DNA from: Streptomyces sp. NBC_01381
GTDB lineage: Bacteria; Actinomycetota; Actinomycetes; Streptomycetales; Streptomycetaceae
Length of the DNA: 64,000 nt
NCBI RefSeq assembly: GCF_026340305.1
Contig: NZ_JAPEPI010000001.1
Coordinates: 4,402,001 to 4,466,000, forward strand
Reading direction: 5' to 3'
In this document: one piece after another, positions 25,690-34,112 of the stretch
Layout of the letters: every line of letters starts with the position of its first letter
Numbering within the stretch: the first letter of the stretch is position 1
The notes under the pieces: model-generated
Database searches by the model: none
What the model was told of the DNA's origin: nothing
Seen by the model: the letters and a program-made list of their open reading frames with translations, nothing else
Made by a program: the position numbers and the translations under genes

Positions 25690-26070
25690 TTACCCCGCCG
25701 CGTCCAGCGCCGCCTGCAGCGTAGGCGCGGGAGACAGCATCGCCGTGAGGCCGGCGATGCTGAGGATGCGCAGCGTCAGGGCGTGGGTGCAGACCACGGA
25801 CAGGTGGCCGCCTCTGGCCGTCGTATGGCGGTGTGCGCGGACCAGCAGCGAGATGCCGGAGCAGTCGAAGAAGGTGATCTCGCGCAGGTCGATGATCACG
25901 GTCTTGGCGGGGCCCGCGGTGATGGGGTCGATGAGCGGGTTGACCCGCTGATAGGCCAACAGGTCGATGTCGCCGTGGAGTTCGATCACGACCGCGCCAT
26001 TGAGTCCGTATACGCGAGGCGGCGGATCGGAGTCCTCGAAGGCGAATTCGTCCAGTGCGTCGAGCTGCAT
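25690..26070 (-). CDS. STAS-domain anti-sigma factor antagonist
   Basis: A 126-aa SpoIIAA/RsbV-type protein. The fold runs VVIELHGDIDLLAYQRVNPLID, then TVIIDLREITFFDCSGISLLVRA. The Ser in DCSG is the usual phosphorylation site that controls binding to a RsbW-type kinase. Start taken at ATG 26070, the usual N-terminus. The longer frame has no domain. No anti-sigma gene is adjacent, although an RsbW-like ATPase lies at the far end of the window. Confidence 0.82.
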   Translation of the reverse strand: MQLDALDEFAFEDSDPPPRVYGLNGAVVIELHGDIDLLAYQRVNPLIDPITAGPAKTVIIDLREITFFDCSGISLLVRAHRHTTARGGHLSVVCTHALTLRILSIAGLTAMLSPAPTLQAALDAAG

Positions 26071-26376
26071 GGGTCCCCCCAGTGCCGATGACGATCGGAC
26101 CCTCGCGGGGGAACCGGACCGTGTCGGAGAAGCCGGAATCAAGAGGTCACCAGGGGCTGGGGCGCCTTGCGGATCACGCTAGCGGTGCAGGGCGCACCCT
26201 GGAGTGCGGGAACGATTCATGCAGTCTCACTGCCACCCAATAGAGTGAAATGGAAGCGAATCGCTTGACAATCCAAGTCGGCTTTCCGCCTGGGCATTGG
26301 CCGCCTCAACAGGGCCTGGTTTCCGTGGCAGGGTGTTGCGGGCAAGCCACAGGGGGCCAAGAGAAGAGGGGGAACC
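26071..26376. other. 306-bp divergent intergenic region
   Basis: Lies between the STAS gene and the TmrB/Nudix gene. The only clear signals are the AAGCGAATCGCTT palindrome and the TTGACA element overlapping it (see next entry). No ORF with coding bias was seen. Confidence 0.5.
26254..26270. promoter_or_regulatory. AAGCGA-A-TCGCTT palindrome overlapping TTGACA
   Basis: A perfect 13-bp palindrome (26254-26266) overlaps a consensus -35 TTGACA (26265-26270) on the plus strand. No good -10 follows at 17-18 bp, so the promoter is uncertain. The palindrome is a plausible operator. Confidence 0.4.
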
Positions 26377-27402
26377 GTGATCGTCTGGATCAACGGCGCG
26401 TCCGGTGCGGGCAAGACCAGCGCCGCACGGGAACTGATCGAGCTGATCCCGAACAGCACACTCTTCGACCCCGAGGTCATCGGCGGCGGACTGCCCGATC
26501 TGCTGCCGCCCAAGCACCTCGCCGAGGTGGGCGACTTCCAGGATCTGCCCATCTGGCGCAGACTCGTCGTGGACACCGCCGCGGCGCTGCTCGCCGAGGT
26601 CGGCGGAGTACTCGTGGTGCCGATGACCCTGCTGCGCCAGGACCACCGCGACGAGATCTTCGGCGGCCTGGCCTCGCGCAGGATCGCCGTACGGCATGTC
26701 GTCCTGGCCCCGGACGAAACGATCCTGCGCGAGCGAATAGCCAAGGGAATGGCCATCGAGCCCTACCGTGCGGCCCTCGCGGGCTGGCTGGGTGTGGATG
26801 CCCTGCGCGTCGACACCAGCGGGCTCACCCCCTACGAGACCGCCGAGCGCGTCGCCGACGCCGTACGCACCGGTGCCGCGTCCGTCTGCGACATCGTGCA
26901 GACCCCGGAGCCCACCGCGGAGACGCTCGCCGCCGGAGTGCTGCTCTTCGACGAGCACGACCGGGTGCTGCTCGTCGACCCGACGTACAAGGCCGGTTGG
27001 GAGTTCCCCGGCGGCGTCGTCGAAACGGGCGAGGCTCCCGCGCGCGCGGGCGTGCGCGAAGTCGCCGAGGAGACGGGCATCCACCTCACCGAAGCCCCGC
27101 GGCTCCTCGTCGTCGACTGGGAGCCGCCCGTGCCGCCCGGCTATGGAGGGATGCGCTTCCTCTTCGACGGCGGGCACCTCGACGGCGATGAGGCACGGCG
27201 GATGCTGCTGCCGGGACCGGAGCTGCGCGACTGCCGGTTCGTCACCGAGGAGGAGGCGGCCCGGCTGCTGCCTCCTGTGCGCTACGAACGGCTGCGCTGG
27301 GCACTGCGGGCACGCGAGCGCGGGGTCCCGCTGTACCTGGAGGCGAGCGTTCCGGTCGGCCGGCGGGAAGTCCCCGGCGGTTCGGGGCCGGAGAGCCCCT
27401 AG
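26377..27402 (+). CDS. TmrB-like P-loop protein fused to Nudix hydrolase
   Basis: A 341-aa two-domain fusion. Residues 1-180 are a P-loop NTPase (MIVWINGASGAGKTSAARELIE, then NSTLFDPEVIGGGLPDLLPP) resembling TmrB, the tunicamycin-resistance ATP-binding protein of Bacillus. Residues 185-320 are a Nudix domain with an intact box (GGVVETGEAPARAGVREVAEETGI), matching Gx5Ex7REUxEExGU. GTG start. The Nudix half would hydrolyse a nucleoside diphosphate derivative. A nucleotide-linked substrate such as a UDP-sugar analogue would unite both halves, but this is inference. Confidence 0.82.
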   Translation: MIVWINGASGAGKTSAARELIELIPNSTLFDPEVIGGGLPDLLPPKHLAEVGDFQDLPIWRRLVVDTAAALLAEVGGVLVVPMTLLRQDHRDEIFGGLASRRIAVRHVVLAPDETILRERIAKGMAIEPYRAALAGWLGVDALRVDTSGLTPYETAERVADAVRTGAASVCDIVQTPEPTAETLAAGVLLFDEHDRVLLVDPTYKAGWEFPGGVVETGEAPARAGVREVAEETGIHLTEAPRLLVVDWEPPVPPGYGGMRFLFDGGHLDGDEARRMLLPGPELRDCRFVTEEEAARLLPPVRYERLRWALRARERGVPLYLEASVPVGRREVPGGSGPESP

Positions 27403-27430
27403 CTTTGGGTCGGCCCGAGATACGTCGCCG

Positions 27431-27952
27431 TTACGCAGCAGATCGCGCGCGGTGTCGGCGTACCGCGTCGCGGTTGGCGCACCGCTGGGAGCAGTAGCGC
27501 TGGCGCCCGGTGCGGGAGGTGTCGGCGAAGATCGTGGTGCACTCCGTCACGTCGCACCGCCGCAGCCGGTGCATGCCACGCCCCGCCAGGTGCAGCGCCG
27601 TACCCACGGAGAACAGCGAGAACAGCACGGAGCCGAGCGGCTTGCGGTCGTCGCGGTAGTGCAGGTGCCAGCCGGTGTCCGCGTGGTCGGTCAGGCGTGG
27701 GTAGGCGGCGGCCTCCGCCAGCATCCGGTTGACCAGCTCGGCGCGCTCGTTCTCGTCGGAGGCGTCGACGACCTTCTCCCACGCCTCCAGTGCTGCCAGG
27801 GTCCGGTCCAGGTCCCGCGGCGTGACCGGGCGCTCCAGTGTCAGCCCGGCGGCCCGGCAGCGGTCCGCGAGTTCCTCGGGGCCGGCCGGGCGGCGGTTGG
27901 CCAGGTCCGCGGCCAGGTTCACGGCATCCTCGCCGTAAGGGTTGAGGTGCAT
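27431..27952 (-). CDS. CGNR zinc finger protein with ABATE-type N-terminus
   Basis: A 173-aa protein with an N-terminal ABATE-like ligand domain (MHLNPYGEDAVNLAADLANRRP) and a C-terminal zinc finger, RRCDVTECTTIFADTSRTGRQRYCSQRCANRDAVRRHR. The four Cys are present, and the CGNR motif reads CANR. Such proteins are putative stress-related transcription regulators. It is divergent from the acetyltransferase at 27979, and the two starts are 26 bp apart. Confidence 0.82.
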   Translation of the reverse strand: MHLNPYGEDAVNLAADLANRRPAGPEELADRCRAAGLTLERPVTPRDLDRTLAALEAWEKVVDASDENERAELVNRMLAEAAAYPRLTDHADTGWHLHYRDDRKPLGSVLFSLFSVGTALHLAGRGMHRLRRCDVTECTTIFADTSRTGRQRYCSQRCANRDAVRRHRARSAA

Positions 27953-27978
27953 AAGACCATTACACCACTGTGGGCGGC

Positions 27979-28523
<545 letters not shown>

Positions 28524-28527
<4 letters not shown>

Positions 28528-29780
28528 CTGCCCATCAGGCAACGGCAGTTGGCAGCGCATCGCGGTACCGGTGGACCGTCCTCGGCATCGCCACCTTCAC
28601 CCAGGCCGCCGCGGCCTTCTTCGTCCAGGGCATCGGGGCGCTCGGCATCCACCTGCAGCGTGATCTGGGCCTGAGCACGGCCCAGTTGGGCCTGCTGCTC
28701 TCGGCGGCCCAACTGGTGCCGCTGGTAGGGCTGTTGGTGGCCGGGGAGCTGCTTGACCGCATCGGCGAGCGATGGGTCGTCGGGGCCGGCGCCTGTGTCG
28801 TCGGCGTGGGCCTGCTGCTCGGCAGTGCGGTGCCCGGATACGTACCCCTGCTCTGTGTCCTGATCGTCGTCGGCGCTGGATACAGCACGATCCAGCCCGG
28901 CGGGAGCAAATCGGTCGCGGCCTGGTTCGACGCCTCTCAGCGCGGCATGGCGATGGGCATCCGCCAGGCGGGCCTGCCGCTGGGCGCCGCCATCGCATCG
29001 GCCGTACTGCCCCTGGTCGCCGAGGAGTTCGGCTGGCGGGCGACGCTCGTGGCCGGTGGGCTGATCGCGCTCCTCGGGGCCGGCGTGTTCATGGGGTTCT
29101 ACCGCCGGCCGCCCACCGGTGGCGGTCAGCATCAGCAGGACGATGGCGGCTCGCCTACCTCGCTCAGGGAGCAACTCGACGCCCGCCTCGGGATGCTCCG
29201 CGAACCGGCCATGGTGAAGATCATGCTGTCCGGCACCAGCCTGATCACGGTGCAGTACGCCGTCGGGGTCCTGTCCGTTCTGCACCTGCACCGGACCACG
29301 TCGTTGGCGGCGGGCACGGCGGCCCTCGTCCTCGTGGTGGCCCAGGGGGTCGGCGTCGCCGGTCGTGTGTGCCTGGCGGCCTGGAGCGACCGCAGCGGCT
29401 CCGGGCGCTACGCCTCCGTCATGTTCTGCATGATCGCCGTCATCGCGGGGATGGTCGCGCTCATGACGCCCGCGGGCAGGTCACCCGCCGTGGCGTGCGC
29501 CGTCTTCGTCTGGCTCGGGTTCTTCGGCTACGGCTGGTACGGCCCGTGGGTCGCCTACGTCGCCGAATCTGCGCCCCCGGGCAAGACGGGATTCGCCCTG
29601 GGCCTTGCCATGTCCGTCAACCAGATCGCCATCGTGCTCGCGCCGCCCGCCCTCGGCCTGCTCATCGACGTCACGGGCAGCTTCACACCGGCGTGGGGCG
29701 TTCTCGCCGCGATGACCGCCGTGGCCCTGACGGCCATGACGGTCGCGGCTCACGGGGAACGCCCACGCGCCGGTGCCTGA
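28524..29780 (+). CDS. MFS transporter
   Basis: A 418-aa major facilitator with twelve predicted helices. The loop 2-3 motif is GELLDRIGERW, followed by GGSKSVAAWFDASQRGMAMGIRQAGLPLG, typical of the CynX/NimT-like or oxalate/formate-type groups. The ATG overlaps the upstream acetyltransferase stop. The cargo is unknown, and an acetylated compound is possible given the coupling. Confidence 0.88.
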
Positions 29781-29781
29781 C

Positions 29782-31137
29782 TCAGCTCGCCGCGTACTTC
29801 TGGAGGAACAGCGCCTCGGCGACCGACAGCCGCTCCAACTCCTCCGGCGACACGCTCTCGTTGACCGCGTGGATCTGCGCCTCGGGCTCGCTGAGGCCGA
29901 TCAGCAGGATCTCCGCCTGCGGGTAGAGCGCGGCGAGGGTGTTGCACAGCGGGATCGATCCGCCCTGCCCCGCGTACTGCATCTCCTCGCCCGGGTACGC
30001 CTCGCCCATCGCCTCAGCCATCGCCGCGTACGCCGGGCTCGTGGTGTCCGCGCGGAACGCCTGGCCCTGCCCGATCTGCTCGGTGGTCACCTGCGCGCCC
30101 CACGGCGTGTGCGTCTCCACGTGCGCCTGCAGCAGCTTGGTGGCCTCGGCGGCGTCGACGCCCGGCGGCACCCGCAGGCTGATCAGCGCCCGCGCGCCCG
30201 CCTGCACGGACGGCGTCGCGCCGACCACCGGCGGGCAGTCGATGCCGAGCACGGTGACGGCCGGGCGGGCCCAGATGCGGTCGGCGACCGTGCCCGCGCC
30301 GATCAGCTGGACGCCGTCGAGGACCTTGGCGTCCTTGCGGAAGGCGTCCTCTTCGTACTGAAGGCCGTCCCACACCTCGTCACCGGTGAGCCCGTCGACC
30401 GTCGTCGAACCGTCCTCGGCGCGCAGCGAGTCGAGCACCCGCACCAGCGCCGCGAGCGCGTCCGGGGCCGCGCCGCCGAACTGCCCCGAGTGCAGATTGC
30501 CCCCCAGGGTGTCGACGCGGACGCGTACGAGAGTCATGCCGCGCAGGGTCGCGGTGACCGTAGGCAGACCGACCCGGAAGTTGCCGGCGTCGCCGATGAC
30601 GATCGTGTCGGCCGTGAGCAGCTCCGGGTGCTGCTCGGCGTACCGCTCGAGACCGCCCGTGCCCATCTCCTCCGAACCCTCCGCGATCACCTTGACGGTC
30701 ACCGGGACGCCGCCGTTCGCCTTCAGGGCGCGCAGCGCGAGCAGGTTCATGACCACGCCGCCCTTGCAGTCGGCGGTGCCGCGGCCGTACCAGCGTCCTT
30801 CGCGCTCCGTCAGCTCGAACGGCGGGGTCGTCCACGCCGCCTCGTCGAGCGGCGGCTGCACGTCGTAGTGCGCGTAGAGCAGGACGGTGGGCGCGCCCTC
30901 CGGGCCGGGCAGCACGCCGTACACGGACTGGGTGCCGTCGGGGGTGTCGAGCAGCGCCACGTCCTGGAACCCCTCGGCGCGCAGCGCGTCCGCCACCCAG
31001 TTCGCGGCGGCCTCGCTCTCGCTCCTGGGGAACTGGTCGAAGTCCGCCACCGACTTGAAGGCCACCAGTTCAGTGAGCTCCGCCTTCGCCTTCGGCATCA
31101 GTGAGGCGACGGTCTCGGCGATCGGATTCGGCGACAT
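29782..31137 (-). CDS. M20-family dipeptidase
   Basis: A 451-aa zinc peptidase (M20/M25/M40, carnosinase-like). Metal ligands and catalytic residues lie in LLYAHYDVQPP (His and Asp), GRGTADCKGG (bridging Asp), and IAEGSEEMGTGG (catalytic Glu and metal Glu). The dimerisation domain follows, with LRVPPGVDAAEATKLL. The C-terminal AVNESVSPEEL holds the last His region. Start at ATG 31137; the longer frame has no family match. It is convergent with the MFS gene, one base apart. Confidence 0.92.
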   Translation of the reverse strand: MSPNPIAETVASLMPKAKAELTELVAFKSVADFDQFPRSESEAAANWVADALRAEGFQDVALLDTPDGTQSVYGVLPGPEGAPTVLLYAHYDVQPPLDEAAWTTPPFELTEREGRWYGRGTADCKGGVVMNLLALRALKANGGVPVTVKVIAEGSEEMGTGGLERYAEQHPELLTADTIVIGDAGNFRVGLPTVTATLRGMTLVRVRVDTLGGNLHSGQFGGAAPDALAALVRVLDSLRAEDGSTTVDGLTGDEVWDGLQYEEDAFRKDAKVLDGVQLIGAGTVADRIWARPAVTVLGIDCPPVVGATPSVQAGARALISLRVPPGVDAAEATKLLQAHVETHTPWGAQVTTEQIGQGQAFRADTTSPAYAAMAEAMGEAYPGEEMQYAGQGGSIPLCNTLAALYPQAEILLIGLSEPEAQIHAVNESVSPEELERLSVAEALFLQKYAAS

Positions 31138-31272
31138 GGGCACGCTCCTCGTAGGTGCGACGTTGTACGTGTGTGGGTGCTGTGATCCTCCCACAGGAGG
31201 GGGTCAGGGGTGCCCGCCGTAGGATGCTTTGGAAAGCGCGGCCAACAGCTGGATCGGGAGCGGTAGACCAAC

Positions 31273-32475
31273 GTGAGCAGCGAGAACTCAGCGGACGACG
31301 CGCAGTACGTGTGGGACGTCGTCGTGGTGGGAGCAGGGCCCGCGGGGGCGTCGGCGGCCTACGCGGCGGCGGTCGCGGGACGCAGCGTCCTCGTCCTGGA
31401 GAAGGCCGAACTGCCCCGCTACAAAACGTGTGGCGGCGGCATCATCGGCCCGTCGCGCGACGCACTGCCGCCCGGTTTCGAACTGCCCTTCAGGGACCGG
31501 GTGCACGCCGTGACGTTCTCCCTCGACGGCAAGTTCGCCCGCACCCGACGCTCGAAGCAGATGCTCTTCGGGCTCATCAACCGCGCCGAGTTCGACCAGC
31601 AACTGGTCGAGCACGCGCAGAAGGCGGGTGCCGAGGTGCGTACGGGGGTCACCGTCGCGCGCGTGGAGCAGCACGGCTCCGCGGTGCCCGACCGGCGCAC
31701 CGTCGCGGTCGTGCTGCAGGACGGCGAGACGGTCCTCGCCCGCGCGGTCGTCGGCGCAGACGGCAGCGCGAGCCGCATAGGAGCGCATGTCGGGGTGAAG
31801 CTCGACCAGGTGGACCTCGGTCTTGAGGCCGAGATCCCCGTGCCGCCGAGCGTCGCCGAGGACTGGGCGGGCCGGGTGCTCATCGACTGGGGCCCCATGC
31901 CCGGCAGTTACGGATGGGTGTTCCCCAAGGGGGACACGCTCACCGTCGGCGTGATCTCCGCGCGCGGGGAAGGCGCCGCCACCAAGCGGTACTTGGAAGA
32001 CTTCATCGCCCGCCTCGGCCTCGCGGGCTTCGAGCCGAGCATCTCCTCGGGCCATCTGACGCGCTGCCGCAGCGACGACTCGCCGCTCTCGCGCGGCCGG
32101 GTCGTGGTGTGCGGTGACGCGGCGGGGCTCCTGGAGCCGTGGACCCGCGAAGGCATCTCCTTCGCCCTGCGCTCGGGGCGTCTTGCGGGGGAGTGGGCGG
32201 TGCGGATCGGCGAGGCGCACGACGCGGTCGACGCCCGCCGCCAGGCCCTGAACTACGCCTTCGCCGTCAAGGCCGGCCTCGGCGTCGAGATGAGCGTCGG
32301 GCGGCGCATGCTGACCATCTTCGAGCGCCGCCCCGGCGTGCTGCACGCGGCGATCACCGGCTTCCGGCCCGCGTGGAACGCGTTCGCGAGGATCACCCGT
32401 GGCTCGACGACGCTCGGCGAGCTGGTGCGGAACCATCCGCTGGCGGGGCGGGCGCTTTCCGCCATAGACCGGTAG
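31273..32475 (+). CDS. Geranylgeranyl reductase-family FAD oxidoreductase
   Basis: A 400-aa FAD-dependent reductase. Dinucleotide motif VVVGAGPAGASAAYAAAVAGRSVLVLEK, then the family signature LPRYKTCGGGIIGPSRDAL. The second FAD contact is GRVVVCGDAAGLLEPWTREGISFALRSG. Relatives reduce double bonds in polyprenyl chains of menaquinone or lipids. GTG start. The end is followed by an 11-bp tandem repeat. Confidence 0.88.
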   Translation: MSSENSADDAQYVWDVVVVGAGPAGASAAYAAAVAGRSVLVLEKAELPRYKTCGGGIIGPSRDALPPGFELPFRDRVHAVTFSLDGKFARTRRSKQMLFGLINRAEFDQQLVEHAQKAGAEVRTGVTVARVEQHGSAVPDRRTVAVVLQDGETVLARAVVGADGSASRIGAHVGVKLDQVDLGLEAEIPVPPSVAEDWAGRVLIDWGPMPGSYGWVFPKGDTLTVGVISARGEGAATKRYLEDFIARLGLAGFEPSISSGHLTRCRSDDSPLSRGRVVVCGDAAGLLEPWTREGISFALRSGRLAGEWAVRIGEAHDAVDARRQALNYAFAVKAGLGVEMSVGRRMLTIFERRPGVLHAAITGFRPAWNAFARITRGSTTLGELVRNHPLAGRALSAIDR

Positions 32476-32477
32476 CG

Positions 32478-32499
32478 GGGGGCTCGTAGGGGGCTCGTA
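32478..32499 (+). repeat. Tandem GGGGGCTCGTA x2 after a stop codon
   Basis: Two perfect 11-bp copies (32478-32488 and 32489-32499) begin 3 bp after the reductase stop codon. GGACTT is also repeated just downstream. Confidence 0.8.
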
Positions 32500-32551
32500 A
32501 CCTCCGGACTTGGCAGGACTTGGGGCTCGGCCGCCTGTGGGTGGCCGGGCC

Positions 32552-33028
32552 TCATTTCGTGACGGTGATCCGGAAGACGGGGTGGTCCGCCGCGGCCGCC
32601 TCGATCTCCGCGTCCGTCGACTTGGCGGTGACGCCCTTGAAGTACTGGTTGACCTCCCAGCCCCACTTCTCCAGATAGCCGCGGAGCACCGGCAGCTTCT
32701 CGGCGTCGGGGATCTCCACGGCGGTGAACGCACGCACCTTGCGCCCGACCCGCAGCTCCCCGCCGCCCGCCGCCCGCATATTGCGCACCCACTGGGAGTG
32801 CCCGCGGGCCGAGACCAGGTACTGCCCGTCTTCGTACGTGAACGGGTTGACCGGTACGCGCTGCATCTGGCCGCTCTTGCGGCCGCGTACGGAGAGCTCG
32901 GCGGACCCCATCAGGCTGATGCCGCGCCGCGCCAGCCACCCGATCACGCCGTTGAGCCGGACGTTGAGGGGGCTGCCCTTGAGGTAGTAGGGGGAGGGCG
33001 AGGGGGAGGCGGGGGAGGGCGAAGACAT
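32552..33028 (-). CDS. Deazaflavin-dependent nitroreductase-family protein
   Basis: A 158-aa F420-binding split-barrel protein of the Ddn/AclJ group. Typical segments are LNVRLNGVIGWLARRGISLMG, ELSVRGRKSGQMQRVPVNPF and YLVSARGHSQWVRNMRAAGGGELRVGRKV. Start at ATG 33028; the longer frame crosses the operator region. It is divergent from a TetR regulator with operator-like repeats between the two, and is the likely target of that regulator. Confidence 0.88.
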   Translation of the reverse strand: MSSPSPASPSPSPYYLKGSPLNVRLNGVIGWLARRGISLMGSAELSVRGRKSGQMQRVPVNPFTYEDGQYLVSARGHSQWVRNMRAAGGGELRVGRKVRAFTAVEIPDAEKLPVLRGYLEKWGWEVNQYFKGVTAKSTDAEIEAAAADHPVFRITVTK

Positions 33029-33059
33029 GGTGACCACCTTGGTTGGTTGGAAGCGATTC

Positions 33060-33165
33060 CGAGAGCAGTGCTCTCGCTTTAGAGCAGTGTGCACGAGATC
33101 GGTGATCCAAAGCAAGAGCAGTGCTCTCGAAAGTGTTAAGTGCTCTTGTTTCGGCGCACTGCTCT
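33060..33165. promoter_or_regulatory. Cluster of AGAGCA-G-TGCTCT operators
   Basis: A perfect 17-bp palindrome CGAGAGCAGTGCTCTCG (33060-33076) and a second copy with one mismatch, CAAGAGCAGTGCTCTCG (33113-33129). Three half-sites are also present: AGAGCAGTG (33081-33089), AAGTGCTCT (33138-33146) and CACTGCTCT (33157-33165). They fill the gap between the divergent reductase and TetR genes, which points to autoregulation and repression of the reductase. Confidence 0.8.
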
Positions 33166-33187
33166 GGATGCGTGGCACACTGCCTGC

Positions 33188-33880
33188 ATGAGTAGTGCCA
33201 CCAGCGGAGCCAGGGCCCGCGCCCGAGTCGAAGTCACCGCAGCCATCAAGGACGAGGCGCGCAGACAGCTGGCGGGCGATGGCGCGGCCAAACTGTCACT
33301 GCGGGCGGTGGCCCGCGAGCTCGGCATGGTGTCCTCCGCGCTCTACCGCTACTTCCCCAGCCGCGACGAGCTCCTGACCGCCCTCATCATCGATGCCTAC
33401 GACTCCCTCGGCGCTGCCGCGGAGGCCGCGCACGCCGAGGTGGCGACAGCCGCGCCCGTGCGGCGGTGGACGGTGACCTGCGAGGCTGTCCGCACCTGGG
33501 CCCTGGCGCACCCCCACGAGTACGCCCTCATCTATGGCTCGCCCGTGCCGGGCTACAGCGCGCCCCAGTCCACCGTCGAAGCCGCCGCGCGCGTGGGTCT
33601 TCTGCTGATCGGGATTGTGCGCGACGCCCACCGGGCGCGTGGTGTCGCGGTGCGGAAGCTGCCCGCCGGGCTGCGCTCCGAGGCCGAGCGGATGGCCGCG
33701 GATCTCGCCCCCGATCTGCCGCCGGCGGTGATCGCGGCGATGGTCGCGGCGTGGGCGCAGCTCTTCGGGCTCGTGGGCTTCGAGGTGTTCGGGCAGTTCA
33801 ACCGCGTCGTCGAGGACCGCTCGGAGTTCTTCTCGTATGCGGCCACGCAACTCGCCCATGGTGTGGGGCTGTTGGAGTAG
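33188..33880 (+). CDS. TetR/AcrR-family regulator
   Basis: A 230-aa repressor. The helix-turn-helix is KLSLRAVARELGMVSSALYRYFPSRDELLTALI. The C-terminal ligand domain has the PSWHG-like layout seen in WHG-domain TetRs. Start at ATG 33188; the longer frame would run into the operators. It probably binds the five repeated sites upstream. Confidence 0.92.
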   Translation: MSSATSGARARARVEVTAAIKDEARRQLAGDGAAKLSLRAVARELGMVSSALYRYFPSRDELLTALIIDAYDSLGAAAEAAHAEVATAAPVRRWTVTCEAVRTWALAHPHEYALIYGSPVPGYSAPQSTVEAAARVGLLLIGIVRDAHRARGVAVRKLPAGLRSEAERMAADLAPDLPPAVIAAMVAAWAQLFGLVGFEVFGQFNRVVEDRSEFFSYAATQLAHGVGLLE

Positions 33881-34061
33881 GAGCAGGAGGAGCCCCGGCC
33901 AGGATGCGGGTCTCATTCCGCAGGCAGGGCGCGGGCAGCCGCGTCGCAGGCAGCTCCGGGTCCTGGCGCAGCATCCGCTCGTGCAGGGGCCGCAGTGTGG
34001 TCACCGGGCCGTTCCCATGGTCTCCGAGATCTGGTGCGGCGCGTCCTCGCAGTCGAGCAGC

Positions 34062-34112
34062 GAGTCCGTGGCCAACCTCGTACTCGGCCTGGTGCTCGGC
34101 ATCGATTACAGC
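34062..34112 (+). pseudogene. Fragment of an MMPL transporter gene (left side of insertion)
   Basis: One frame reads ESVANLVLGLVLGIDYS, the fourth-helix region of RND/MMPL transporters, then stops matching at about 34112. The sequence upstream (33881-34060) is not MMPL-like and shows no convincing gene. The other half of the transporter lies at 36143, beyond the TnpB gene. Confidence 0.55.

Noticed and set aside
33798..34004. 68-codon minus-strand ORF next to the TnpB element
   Set aside because: Mostly antisense to the end of the TetR gene; no family features or ribosome binding site.
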